The position numbers and the translations under genes are program-made. A stretch of DNA of 64,000 nucleotides. It comes from Moniliella sp. 'wahieum'. Its lineage: Eukaryota > Basidiomycota > Moniliellomycetes > Moniliellales > Moniliellaceae. The stretch covers positions 422,058-486,057 of the forward strand of contig RSEE01000051.1 in the NCBI GenBank assembly GCA_003971905.1. The letters run 5' to 3'. Positions 46,590-57,564 of this stretch are shown piece by piece. The notes below the pieces were generated by a model, which saw only the letters and a list, made by a program, of their open reading frames with translations, was not told the origin of the DNA and searched no databases. Numbering within the stretch: position 1 is the first letter of the stretch; every line of letters begins with the position of its first letter.

Positions 46590-48346
46590 ATGTCTGCCGA
46601 CCAAGTGGAGGCAACGCACTCCGCTCCCCCTCCCCCAGCGCCCGCGCCCCCATCTACGGTCGTGCCGGAGCCGACGTCCTCGTCTGCATCGGCGTCCGAT
46701 TCCGCACCCGCGTCTGTGCACGGCAGCTCTGACATTCCTACATTAGCCGCTGTCCCGACGTCCACCCCAGAGGTGGATCCTTCCATTTTGCGACCCGTAT
46801 CAGCCCCAGAGCCAGGTCTAAAAGTAACGCCAAAACCAGATTCGGTCCCTGTGCCTGAAGCGGTGCCAGTACCAGAGCCAACATCTGTCGTAGGAGCAGT
46901 GCTGTTAGCACTGAGCCTCCCTCGCTTCGTGGCGTCGTTCCAAATGCCCATGCCATCCACCCTATGTATGCCACCTCACCTGGCCATGAAGTATGTGTCG
47001 CTCGCGCTCCTTTGCCCCAACGCTAACCGCGTCACAGCCGGGCTACGCGCCACTTCCGGGTTTTGGCTTAGATCTAAGTGCGTCGCCCCCACAGCCCATT
47101 CCCATCTACACACCCCACACACGTTTCCACCCTCCACAGGGGTACGACGAGACGATGAGCAACTCGATTATATCGGGCCCAGACACAAGTATGATGTCAA
47201 AGACTGGTAAGCCCAAAAGCAAAAAACACAAGACGCGGATTGACGACGCAGACCGACAACGAATCTGCCAGCATGCGGTGGCCAACCCTGGAATGAAGCA
47301 AGGGGATATTGCTGCGCTCTTTTGTTTGGAACGGAGCACAGTGAGCAAAATTCTTAAACACAAGGACCGGTACTTGACGATGCAGGTTGACGAAACCTTC
47401 CTTGATCGGAACCGGACAATCCGCCGCCCCGCTCTCGAGAGTAAGCTGTTGGAATACGTGCGTTCGATGGCGTCGGAAGGCGTCCCTACCGGACAATGAC
47501 CAACTTCGCGCCAAAGCGACTGAGATTGACATGAGCCAGCGGGCAAGCCAACCGCCCGAGGGAGACGCAAGTACCTCGGGTAGCCATGTACTCGGGCTCT
47601 CCTGACCCTCCCTTTGTTCCTTCGGACAAATGGCTTTCCTCATTTCGAGCGCGGCACCGCTTGCACAATCCCGCTCCATCGTCAGACTCGAGTGAGAGCA
47701 AAAAGTCCACTGGGAAGCGAGCTGCGAGCGCGCATGCACACATGCCTCCTGCCAAGCGTCAGTCTGGCAGTTGGAACTATCCCAGTCCCCTGTACCCGGG
47801 GCCCACATGCCCCTATGGTTCACCCACCGCAGTGGCACTCCACCCCACCTCCCCAGGGGCCCGTCTCGCTCCACGAGGCCGACACGGCCTTGTCTACCTT
47901 ACTTCAGTTCTTACGGGAACAGCCAGAGGGGATTTGTTCGCCCCAGCACCACTTTATGTTGGGGCACCTGCAAGCCACCATTTCGCGCCTCGCTGTGGCC
48001 CGGAACGGACCCGCTCCTCGGCAGGCACAGGCGCAGGGGCCCATGACCTCACACTATACTTCCGCGGGCACCCCCCAGTGGGCGGTGGACATGGGTTTGT
48101 TTCCTCCTCCCCCAAGTCTTGCCTGGTATCACGCCAGAGAACAGGACGTCAAAACGCGGTGGGCTCGATTCCTCCGCCTCGCCGGCGTCAGCGCATACAG
48201 CAGCGCTTGCAGCAGCGCCCACATCCGCGGCTGCTTCGGTTGAGACCACGCGGGATGTGCCTCCTCCGCCGGAGCCAGCTTCGCATCCTCGTTCGCCTAA
48301 AGATGCTAGATTTGCTCCTGTCTGTTGGGGGGGTGCTTCTCCATGA
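46590..48346 (+). CDS. CENP-B-type DNA-binding protein, paralog B (no transposase domain)
   Basis: Same layout as paralog A, with a longer Pro/Ser-rich N-terminus (MSADQVEATHSAPPPPAPAP) and a 47-nt intron (46991-47037, GTATGT to CAG with CTAAC). The HTH reads RQRICQHAVANPGMKQGDIA, then ALFCLERSTVSKILKHKDRY. The second domain has LESKLLEYVRSMASEGV, then LRAKATEIDMSQRASQPPEG and WLSSFRARHRLHNP. The shared C-terminal block is LLQFLREQPEGICSPQHHFM, then GHLQATISRLAVARNG, and the tail ends TRDVPPPPEP to CWGGASP with a stop at 48344-48346. Slips occur near 46910, 47495, 47600, 47800 and 48100. No DDE motif follows. Its start context and upstream sequence match paralog A, so the pair arose by duplication of a unit including the promoter. 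Confidence 0.76.
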
Positions 48347-48790
48347 ATGCTATGGGCTAGAAGGCGGTTCGGCGGCGTGTGGGGTGGCCCTCGCTTGCGT
48401 TTGCGTCGCATAGGAGTGGAGCGGTGGACGGGCAGACCCCGGCCAGCAAACGACTGGGCCGAAAGTGCAATTTGAAAGTGGAAATGGCGACGCGTGCTCC
48501 CAGGTGGGGCTGTTGCATGTGGCGTGTGGCATGCGACATGTGGCATGCGACACGTGGCCTGCGACTAGGGACCGCCACGCGGGGGAGTGTATTAGCTAAG
48601 CACGGGGCCCGTGCACCCGGAGTACTAGCACGCGCAGCACATAATGGCGCCCTGTCAACGTTTGGCTCGCCCTAGAGCCTCGACGAGACGATAAGCTGGC
48701 AAGCGTCGCCAGTGCAGAATACACGAGCGAGTATGGTGCGATCGGTGTGCCTCAAATACTTCCGATAGTAAAAAGAGCGGTAAAAAGATC
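48347..48790. other. Intergenic with CATGTGGC repeats
   Basis: At 48515-48560 a run of GCATGTGGC, GACATGTGGC and GACACGTGGC units is a diverged version of the dispersed ACATGT motif. No gene seen. Confidence 0.5.
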
Positions 48791-48875
48791 TCTCCGACCG
48801 GGAATCGAACCCGGGTCTCGTCCGAACGCCCTAGTAAATGACAGGGACGTGTCATAGCCACTAAACTATCGGAGA
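48791..48875 (-). tRNA. tRNA-Asp (GUC) with intron
   Basis: On the minus strand the 7-bp acceptor TCTCCGA/TCGGAGA is perfect. The D arm has GTTTAGTGG. The anticodon stem CGTCC/GGACG encloses C-T-GTC-A, with an intron of about 14 nt after position 37. The T arm CCGGG-TTCGATT-CCCGG is perfect. 85 nt in all. Confidence 0.93.
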
Positions 48876-49419
48876 TCTCTGCTACCGTTAAAGTGCAAAT
48901 GCTGTCGTCTTAACTCCACGTCGTAGTTGTCACACCTGCACCCAACTGTGTGATGAGAAACGTCGTAGTTCTGTCACCCCATGGATGATGCCTTTGGCGT
49001 ATAAAAGGGGCCAATCAGCTCTCTCCAACAGAGACGATGGGATGGTTGCACGTCTCCACTTTCGCCTTCGCCGCGGGTTATGTGGTAGGCCAGCAAGGAC
49101 GATGAGCAGAGACTAACATCTGGTTAAAGGCTACTTCCTTGTGCTTCCGTGGTATATGCTGCAGAAGATATATGAAAGAGAGATACTATGAAGATGTACG
49201 CTGCGATTCTGGGTTCGTATGTAGAGTGCATCACATGCTCCGGTGTGCATTCTCATGGTAATCAAAGATCCGTAGGCCAACGCGCCAGAGAGCGTCGGGC
49301 TTTAGTGTCGTGCAATCAATCACACAGCAGAGATGGGCAAAAAATATGGATGAGACTTGAGTTCAAGCTTGAGTATTACTGAGAGGACTGAGACTTTGCA
49401 GGCGGTACACACTTTCCAA
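48876..49419. other. Intergenic, no gene seen
   Basis: Between tRNA-Asp and the acyl-CoA dehydrogenase 3' end. A GGCGTATAAAAGGGG TATA-like site lies at 48997-49011 on the + strand without an identifiable downstream gene. Confidence 0.35.
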
Positions 49420-51049
49420 TTACATTTTGTGTGTCTTGGGCATAAACCGCAGTGCTTGACGTACACCCAAGTCGCGAAGAATTTCCTCTGTGCCACCAAG
49501 AATAGCGTCAAACTTGGTCCCCATCTGCGCTGCCGAGACAAGCGCGCCCAGCCCTGTCTTGGTCAAGCCACGGCCTCCAAAGAGGTTAATGGCCTCGTTC
49601 GCGCGTTTTAGTGAGATCTCGGTTGCCCATGACTTGAGCAGGGCCATGTGGCCGGCAAGGTACTTGGACTGTTCCTTGTAGCATTTGGTTCATCTGGAAC
49701 GTGACCGCCTCCAGCCAGGCTTGCGCAGCTTCGCACTCGGACATCATCGCACCCAGTTTTTGCCGCACCACCGCCTGCGATGTCAGCGGTTTTCCGAAAG
49801 CCTTGCGCTGCGAGGCCCAAGTGATGCTCTCTTCAAGCATCAGTCGGGCTCCACGAATCGTACCGCAGCACATGACCAGCGCTCATGGTTAAAGTTTGAG
49901 AGAATGACCATGATGCCCATTCCCTCCTCGCCAACCAAGTACTTGGGGAACATGCACATCGTCAAACGTGACAAATGCTGTGCCCGCGGTTGTGGAGTAC
50001 TGAGTCTTGATTTGCTTGGTTTCAACCCCCTCAATGCGAGGAATGCAGATAACGCCAAAGCCGCCCTCCTCTCCCTCCTCGTCAATAAGCTTGACGAGGG
50101 TGGTAAAGTAATCAGCAAAGTGGCCATTGGTAATCCACTAACTCGTCCAAAAAAACACACGGTCAGTTTGCATCCCCTTTTTTCGGCACACAGAGCGGAC
50201 ACGTACCTTTTTGGTACCGTTGACAATGTACGACCCGTCTTTTGCTTCCTGGCGGTGGTACGGATTCCCATCACGTCCGACCCGGCAAACGCTTCGGTCA
50301 CAGCAAGGGCGATGAACTTGTCGCCGGCCAAAACAGATTCAATAATCTCCTTCTGCAGATCCGGCGAGCCAAAGTTGACAATGGGGGGCAGACCAATCAC
50401 CATCCCGCCCTGCAGACCGTCCATCCAACCACGGACACCTGAGCGTGCCAGCTCTTGGGTGATGATCAACTCGTGGAAATAATCAAACTCCTCCGGCTTG
50501 ATATCAGCAACGAGTTTGCGGCCCTTAAGCACCTTGCCCGGTCCCATGCGCATCGCATTGATGCCACGGGCACCCATGTCCTTGACGAGGTCAATGGGCG
50601 GCCGCTTGCCGTTAGCTTCACATTCCGAGCGACTTCAATCACATTGGCTTCGATGTAAGCGCGATCTCGCGTTGAAGGCGGTAGTGAGACTCTTTGAAGT
50701 AAGGCGTCTTGAATACGGGGGCAGCCATGTAGGTTCGGCAAAGGGGACGGGCGAAACGGCGCCAAGGGCTTTCGCCTTCACATCGGCTCCTCGTCGACAA
50801 TCTTTCCAACAATCAATCGCTTGGCCATGGGCTTGTCGAGAATGTCGCGGCGATGCAGACCAAAGAAGGTCTCCGTCGCATCGTCACCCGCAATGTCCTG
50901 GGAGTAGAAGACACTCTCACCACCGGGTGAAGCTCGGCGAACTTGCTGACATTGTAGATGGTCGAATCAATAATGATCCAGGTGTCGCCGGCTTGTTGTG
51001 GGCAGCGACCTGCTCGCGGTGTGTACTCTTTTGAATTCGGCGGGGGCAT
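49420..51049 (-). CDS. Cytochrome b5-fused acyl-CoA dehydrogenase
   Basis: An FAD-dependent acyl-CoA dehydrogenase with an N-terminal cytochrome b5 domain, a fusion known in fungi; presumably a peroxisomal or mitochondrial beta-oxidation or short/branched acyl-CoA enzyme, substrate unknown. The cyt b5 part begins MPPPNSKEYTPRAG (ATG at 51049) and has DTWIIIDSTIYNVSKFAELH-P, the first heme His, with the second in GLHRRD. The dehydrogenase has ELARSGVRGWMDGLQGGMVI, then GDKFIALAVTEAFAGSDVMG with the FAD/substrate loop, KYLVGEEGMGIMVILSNFNH, the RKAFGKPLTSQAVVRQKL helix and the C-terminal base region FDAILGGTEEILRDLGVRQA, ending MPKTHKM. An intron of 69 nt (50206-50138) lies in the middle. Slips occur near 50930, 50780, 50620, 50030, 49870 and 49680. 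About 520 residues in total. Confidence 0.87.
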
Positions 51050-51789
51050 GGCAGAGTGGATGGGAAGGGAAGGTGGTGGGGGCGGGAGAGGAGAAGCGCG
51101 GAGGAGCTTTGTAATGATTAGCCGGAGGCGGAGGCGGCCGATAGGCCAGAGACAGACCTGATGCCTGTCGGGGCTGACGCTGACGCCTCCCATTCAGAGC
51201 CTGCTTCCGGTAGCAGAAAAAGCCGGCGGAGCCGGGCGGCAGCGAAACAAGCGACAGCCGGTGGTTCCTGTGAGCCGCAAGCTGCTGAGACACGATGCCC
51301 GCTCCCTTCACGCGTCCCGGAGGGATCTTTGCAAGTTGTAATGACGTACACAGCCAATGCGGACACCAATCGGCATTTCAAATTTCATGCATGACCGTTG
51401 ACGACGTTGACGCGGGACGGGACGCAGGACGCTTGACACTTTGAAAGTCAATCGAAACAGGGTTGTTTAAACGACACCAGGTAGCTACACTGGCTCTGTG
51501 CTTGCCTGCTGCGGCTTCGCCTTCCTAGGGTTGGGCACATCGCCAGTCTCACCTCCAGCTCGGCACTGCCCGCGACTGGCGGCTGCGCTAGGGTTGGTGC
51601 CCCCCTCTGCCTCGGCATACCGATGCTGGCCGTGCGGCTGGCGTGCCGTTGCGGACCACCACACACAAAGGTCAGTACCGCTCACCCCGAGACGCCGGTA
51701 CCACCACCATGGCCAGGAAGCACATGAACTTGCTCCCTTGCTGGTGCTCCGCTTCGAGCATACAGCTGACCCCGTGCAGGTCTTGTGAC
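51050..51789. promoter_or_regulatory. Divergent promoter region, ACAD / ubiquitin-L40
   Basis: No conserved reading frame. A possible 5'-UTR intron of the downstream ribosomal gene runs from GTCAGT at 51671 to a CAG at 51776-51778, with a GCTGACC branch-like site; such leader introns are common in ribosomal protein genes. This is inference only. Confidence 0.35.
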
Positions 51790-52228
51790 ATGCAGATCTT
51801 GTCAACTCTGTCCAGGGAAACACCCTGACCCTGGCGGTGGCGCCTGAGGCTACCGTCCAGTCGGTCAAGGCGCTCAACTTTGCGCGCGCCGGCATTCCCG
51901 CTGAGGAGCACGTCTTCTCTACGCTGGAAAGCAACTGCTTGACGACCGTACCCTGGCTGACTACGGATCCAGAGGACTCTACGTTGCACATGTCGCTGAG
52001 GTATGCTTGCCCCCATCTTCCCGTGCTGTCCGAGCTTGTGTGTCTGAACTGTTCCGGTAGCCTCCTTGGTGGTATCATTGAGCCTTCGCTCAAGGTTCTT
52101 GCATCTAAGACCAATGTTGAAAAGCAGATCTGCCGCAAATGCTACGCCGCCTCCCTCCCCGGGCCACGAACTGCCGGAAGCGTAAGTGGGCCATCGTCGC
52201 AGCTGCGCAAGAAGAGGTTCTTAAGTAA
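51790..52228 (+). CDS. Ubiquitin-like domain fused to ribosomal protein eL40
   Basis: The gene encodes a ubiquitin-type N-terminus cleaved from the 60S protein eL40, the usual chaperoned form of L40. The start is MQIL (ATG 51790). In shifting frames follow [20 protein letters not shown], then [28 protein letters not shown], and EDSTLHMSL, then an intron (about 51999-52058, GTATGC to TAG), LLGG and the L40 part: [20 protein letters not shown], then RKCYA and [13 protein letters not shown], and SSQLRKKR. The three visible Cys of the L40 Zn ribbon are in place and the fourth is hidden by a slip. The stop is probably TAA at 52226-52228. Four or more one-base slips. The ubiquitin part is clearly divergent from canonical ubiquitin (Lys6 and Lys11 positions read Asn; the helix and end LLGG differ). 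Confidence 0.8.
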
Positions 52229-53007
52229 ACGTCTCACTACTCGCCTTACTCGATTCTGGTATCCTTTCCTGCCGTACCGTTCTTGGTTGCAGCCCCAACA
52301 AAAAATGGATTTTGGAGGATGATCTCCTTTCCTTCCTCGCGCCATGTCGTGTCGGATTCCTTGTCCTGTGCGAACCACCTGTCCGGGGGTGAGAGTACTG
52401 CGCTTACAACCATGGCCTCCTGTCTCTACATTCATGTCCTCCATTCCCTTATGGTCAACACATTCTATCCGTCCCCCCAAGTGCAATGTAGGAGACAGTC
52501 GTGATGACCAGTTAGCCGCGAAGACTGTAATCAATTGGGTCTACCCTGTCGGGCTTTGTGCGGCTAATCATACCACTGATGAATGAATTTGACCCTACTA
52601 GGGCAAGGTTCTAAACAACAATTAAGCAAACCAACTGATAGGGATGGGCGTGCCACAGATTTCACCATTCCCGAAGGCTTGAACACGACTGCTATAGTCC
52701 TCGGCTTTTGGACATGGGGTACAAGGGACGGCAATATGGGTCAAGCTCACCTTGGTGCAGATACTGCGCGGCCCCTTTTCCGCTTGGAAGGCCTCCTTGA
52801 GTGGGGGGCAATGAACGAAGAGAAACGGAAGGAGATGCTGAGTGGCCACGAATAAAGCTACTACTTGCAGTTCGCATTCCCTAAATACTCACAGAACGGC
52901 TGCAATACCAAAATGCACCGTCGACACCGAGTCCATCGGGCCAAACATGACGGATGTCGCTCGCCAACAAGCGCAATGGGCGTACATGACAAGGCTCACA
53001 CTATCTG
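52229..53007. other. Intergenic between convergent genes, no gene seen
   Basis: Separates the 3' ends of the L40 fusion and the endonuclease III gene. Open frames lack conserved motifs. Confidence 0.4.
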
Positions 53008-53217
53008 CTAAGCATCCAGGTTCACGCTTGACGACTGGGCCATGAACTTGAGAACACCATCTTTTTGTGGTTCGCGCGCTTCACAATCAATACAACGGCA
53101 GGATGGTGGTGTATGGGCATATCTTCCCCATCTTACCATCCAACGGTCCTCTTTTGGCTTTTTGAACTTCAGAGTGGTCGACGGAGACAAGTCGGAAAGC
53201 TTGGCCCAATCAGGCTC

Positions 53218-53250
<33 letters not shown>

Positions 53251-54635
53251 TTGCTTGATCTCCCTCCCCCTGATGGCTGGGGCCCAGCTAGCAGGTTTCC
53301 AACAAATTGATCCACCTCCAACTCAATTTCAGTGGTAGGCCCCAGAACTGATTTTCCACTCTCCCCCTCCTCGGATCTTCGACTAAGCATATCAGAGTGG
53401 GACCGCCAAGGGAGGGGAACGCGGTGTTGGCTCTGAGCTTGGGCGACAGTCAGCATGGCGGGACAGAGTGGTCCTCCTCGTTTATGTCCCAGCTTGCGCT
53501 GATGGTCCGCCACCGCACACATATCGCACCGCGGCGACTGAGGCGTGCATATCGTTTGTCCCAGTCCCACGAGAAGAGGGTTGATATGAGACCAAAGGAT
53601 GCGGGGTAGGAATGCTTCCAGTTGGGCTCGGGTTGTCTCGGGGTGCTCTTGGGTTTGGTCAAAGGTTGGGTCCACCCCAATCGGCTGGCAATCCGATGAA
53701 CATGGGTGTCAACCCCAATTCCTTGTCCTTCTCCTACGGATTGGAGAAAGAAAGGCCATTTTAGGCCCGATTCCTTGAAATGCAGTCAACTCCTCCAATG
53801 TGTGAGGCGGGCGACCACGAAACTCGCCAGGTCGCTCCAACAACTGCATCGCTACACCTCGAAGGTATCCAGTCTTGCGGCGCCAAAATCCAACTTGACC
53901 AATCGCTTGTTGAATAGTTTCGTCCGAGGCAGCGGCCACCGACTCGGCTGTCAGCCCACCAGGTAGCGTTTCCTGTAGCGTTTTGACCGCAGCCGCCGTG
54001 ACGGCATCTTTAGTCTGCGACGAGAGGACCAGGGCCACCAACGTGGCAAACTCTCGCCGAACCAAGAGCTCTTGGGCAGAGTACGTCTCGCCTGGTTCCA
54101 ACTCCAACCCATTGCTTGCCGCAGGGTCCGTTCCCGTTCTAGGCCGTGCAGAAGCACGAGACGCAGCAAATTCCCGCACCGAGGTGGCACCTGTGGCTTC
54201 GCACCCAACCGTGTCCACTGGCGCTGCCATCCAGTCCCTTTCCGCACTCAGAAGGGCGTACGTGGTCTGCCATCCCGTAGGTGCAGGCCAGCTTGGCGCA
54301 TTGGATGCACCCGACTCAGATTTGATCTTCAGCTTACTAGGGGAACGGTTGGTTCGAGACTTCTTACCACCACGGGGCGGTGGAGGCTTGGAATCCTGGT
54401 CGACGCTAGGCTGAGTTGGTTGAGATGGGACAAAACCAGGGGAGCGCTTGCGCTTGGTTGGTGATGGATTGGATGGGGTGCTAGGGCCATCAATCTCTGC
54501 CTTCACATCCGATACGGCCGTGCGACGCACCACCCTCGGTACCACTGTTGGTGTCGGTGCCGAGGCGGGAGGGATGCTGGTGGATGCTGGTGCGGGCTCA
54601 AACAACGTACGAAAGGCCCGGCGTGTGGTAACCAT
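53008..54635 (-). CDS. NTG1: Endonuclease III homolog (base-excision DNA glycosylase/AP lyase)
   Basis: Endonuclease III-type enzymes remove oxidised pyrimidines and nick at abasic sites. The start [16 protein letters not shown] (ATG at 54635) leads a long basic, disordered region with nuclear-signal-like stretches ([10 protein letters not shown], then [17 protein letters not shown]). The glycosylase core reads [20 protein letters not shown], then [20 protein letters not shown], the helix-hairpin-helix with catalytic Lys ([12 protein letters not shown]), and after a slip [17 protein letters not shown] with the catalytic Asp. Fe-S cysteines: [11 protein letters not shown], but the fourth Cys is 17 residues away (LCPA) instead of about 5. 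The C-terminus crosses a GAGCCT hexamer array read as Glu-Pro repeats, then [20 protein letters not shown], ending SSSVNLDA. Slips near 53740 and 53280. Confidence 0.83.
53211..53250. repeat. AGGCTC hexamer microsatellite
   Basis: About five to six tandem copies of CAGGCT/AGGCTC (53219-53250 perfect), inside the 3' coding part of the endonuclease III gene, where they encode Glu-Pro repeats on the minus strand. Confidence 0.85.
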
Positions 54636-55775
54636 GGTGTAGCGCGGCACCACAAAGACGCGGGCGAGGGCAAGGGCAAACAGTGGGATCAAGTGAGCTG
54701 CGGCGGCGGCGGCGGCAGGCAGGAAGAGCCGGAGCGGGTTGGACGTCGGTGGTGGTCGCTGGAAATAACCCTTGGGAGATTGTTTGAAAGTTGAAGGGCA
54801 CACATATTGAGGCTCATCTTCAGCTTCAACTTGCAACTGATTGTTTACGATGCACACACACAGCGTGCTAATATCGCTTTTTGCACCGTCGTCCCACAAT
54901 CCCCTCGTGGCTGATACTCGCTCACGCGCTCACGTCTCATGGGAGAATACGACCAATTTCGTAAAGACAAAGGCCGGCTTGTCCTCCCCTCGTCGGCTGC
55001 CAGCGGACAAGGAACTCGAATTCCGCATTTGACCAGTACCATCAACTCTCTCTGTTGTGTGGAAGCATCCAGATGGCGATTGCACTGCAGGAGTCCAGTG
55101 GTAGGGACAGAGGGGACCAGAACCGTTGTCGCACAATCGTCCAGTGAGTGGCATTTTAGAGCAGGGAAAACCTCATGCTAGTACTCATACCCGCGCCTTA
55201 CTGGCATTTTCTCTCATCTGCATCTCGTCCGTTGGCCTCATTTTTGCATGTCGAAAGCCCACTCGGGCCATACATACTACCATGCCTCGTCGGCTATATC
55301 GAGCCATGAATGGGGATTCAAAATGCCTCATTCCGGCTTGGCCCCAATAAAAGGTATCTATACAACTCTGTGGGTAACGGGTAATGAGACTCATGTCTCG
55401 TCCAGAATCGAGGCTGATGACTAGTAGGAAACAGAACAGCTGAATTGGTAACCCAAAAAGTTGAAGACGAGGGGAGAGAGAATTTTGACAGTGCCATCAA
55501 GTACACGTCTTTGGACCATTACTAGTCAAGAGAGGAATCGAGTATGCGGGGTACCACATTCGTGGGACCCTCGTCCAGTCGCCTCCGCTTCATGTTGGGC
55601 CCATCAAGTGGATATGCAGGCAACTCATGAGGGTGTTGGCTGGGAGGGGGGTTCAAGGTAATATCGTCAACCTATTACCATACTACCTCCTCACCCCAAC
55701 CGACTGATTCGTCGGCCGTCGAGTCGCTCCAAACGGAAGCAGCCAAAACTGGTTTCGGCTGGGGGTGAATGTAAG
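54636..55775. other. Intergenic, no gene supported
   Basis: Begins with a GGC-rich tract (54700-54725) immediately upstream of the endonuclease III start. Small open frames around 55130-55660 show no conserved motif. Confidence 0.4.
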
Positions 55776-56480
55776 TCAAGAGATAAAAATAGGGTAAGGG
55801 CTTAGGCTCCGGTCGGCGACCCGGCCTGGATACGAGGAAGTGGAGTGGCTCCCCAGTAGTGAACTAGACCACAGTGACTTGGAACGGAGAGACTGGTGGG
55901 GACGAGATATGGCCAAGCCGATACGGGTACGTAACTGGGATCGTTCTCCCATTCTTCTGGGGAGACCAATGTATGCACGCTTACGGTCGCTGACCCTACC
56001 GAAGTGGAGGTTTTGATCGGGTTGGTGGACATGCTCGAATGGGGCAAGGGAGGGCTGAAACCGGGTTGAACGGGACGTGAACAAAATTGGAGGACGAGAC
56101 CGAGGAAGTGGCGCTCACAGCTTCTTGGGTTGTGCCAGGTCCTGCCCATGGATCAGTGAAAGTAAGGTGCGTTGCCTTATTGACACTGTTATTGGTGTGC
56201 ACATCGCAGTCGCCAGCACGACTGGCAGAGGCGGTGGGAGCCATGACAGAGGGGTCAAGGGCAAAATGATGCGTGGACCTAGGCGGCCATGAAGGTGGTG
56301 TCGGAAATGGACGCGACCACGCCAGCTGTCAGTGGCAGTGGAATCGGTGGAGACGGAGGCCGCCGCGCGGGAGACAGTTTTTTGACCGGTGGTGAATAAG
56401 CCGACAGAGAGGGGCATTGTGAATGCGGTGGTGTTTTGGAGAGTCGACGGGACTGGAACTAGGCGAGTAGAGTCTCGCAA
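55776..56480 (-). CDS. Possible small gene, unidentified
   Basis: Two overlapping minus-strand frames look partly coding: 56244-55996 (MAPTASASRAGDCDVHTNNS, then VPFNPVSALPCPIRACPP) and, after a slip, 56030-55802 (TVSVHTLVSPEEWENDPSYV, then PVSAWPYLVPTSLSVPSHCG). Upstream, 56423-56330 has MPLSVGLFTTGQKTVSRAAA. I recognise no family, and none of the joins is certain. It may be one gene broken by slips or chance open frames. Confidence 0.25.
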
Positions 56481-57346
56481 CCGGTTGGAGAGAGACGGAG
56501 TGAAGAAATGTCAGGGAAGACCACAGGGGAGACCGTGATGATGTCTTCTTGCAAACGCCACACCCAATAGGAAAAGGCGAATAGCCCACAGGAATGAGAA
56601 GGTCAATGCGAAGCGCAAGCGCAATGACAAGGGCAGGGGCAAGAGCAAGAGAAGAAGCAAGGAGCGCGAGTGTGGAGAGGTAATAGAGGCCGAGAGGAGC
56701 ACTGTGTTGGGGTGTTGGTATATGCGTTGGGGTAGCATGTGAGAGGGGTGAGTACCGAGTACTGAGCATGGAGTGTGTGACATGACATTGCAACACGGCA
56801 GCAGTGCGAGTAAGGCGGGGTACAGCCTGGCACAACCGGGTACAGCAGGTTGAGGCGAATGGGCTTAGCAGAAAAGTGGCCTTGTGCCCGGCCCGCCTGT
56901 AGTATGCCCACGCGTATGGCTCAGGCGCTGAGGACCCGCGCATTATACGCGACGCACGTCAGCGCACGCCACCGCCCGGCTGGGCTGGGCGCCGAATGTG
57001 CCTGGAGCCAACGCTTATTAACGCGATTAACGCCCCACTCACATCAAGTGCATGACGCTTCGCTAGAAACTTGGCATGCACGACAGGAGTCTCCGTGCGC
57101 GTGACTAGTCATCTACTAGTGACCGGCCAGCCTATTCCCTACACGTGTCCTCGGCGCTTTCGTTTGCCACGGCCTTACATGTGCTTCTTTGCCCCGCGCG
57201 GGGCAACACCCCCCCGCATGGGGTCTGCCAGGCACATCTGTCGACCGTCGGTGATCTGTCTCATTTTCTGCTTGCGTACCTCGACAGGTGGGGTTAACGT
57301 TTAACTCTGTAGACGCGATGCCACCCGTCGTGGCTGCCCAAAAAAG
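56481..57346. other. Intergenic, no gene seen
   Basis: Contains ACTCGGTACTGAG-like short repeats near 56745-56765 and GTTAACGTTTAAC near 57293-57305. No coding region supported. Confidence 0.4.
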
Positions 57347-57429
57347 CGCCCCACGTGGGACTCGAACCCACCCGTGAGATGGACCTCTGTAGTAAGAGTC
57401 TCAAATTCTACCGATTGAAATAGCGAGGC
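57347..57429 (-). tRNA. tRNA-Lys (CUU) with intron
   Basis: On the minus strand the acceptor GCCTCGC pairs with GTGGGGC (two G-T pairs). The D loop is AATCGGTAGAA. The anticodon stem TGAGA/TCTCA encloses C-T-CTT-A with an intron of about 12 nt. The T arm GTGGG-TTCGAGT-CCCAC is perfect. T6 follows on the coding strand as Pol III terminator. G is the discriminator. Confidence 0.92.
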
Positions 57430-57564
57430 ATCTGTTGGCAGCCGAGGCCTGCATCATTTCTCGCAGCAAGGTGGGAAACGAGCACAGCTCTATCTGGGGC
57501 CGCACTGGGGCTGTGAGGCAGCCACTCAGCGTCAGCCTCCCTCACTAGTTCAGTGTAGAAACAT

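Noticed and set aside
43335-48346. Two pogo/Tc1-type DNA transposons
   Set aside because: No DDE catalytic region and no terminal inverted repeats that I could see at the edges; only the DNA-binding half is present in both copies.
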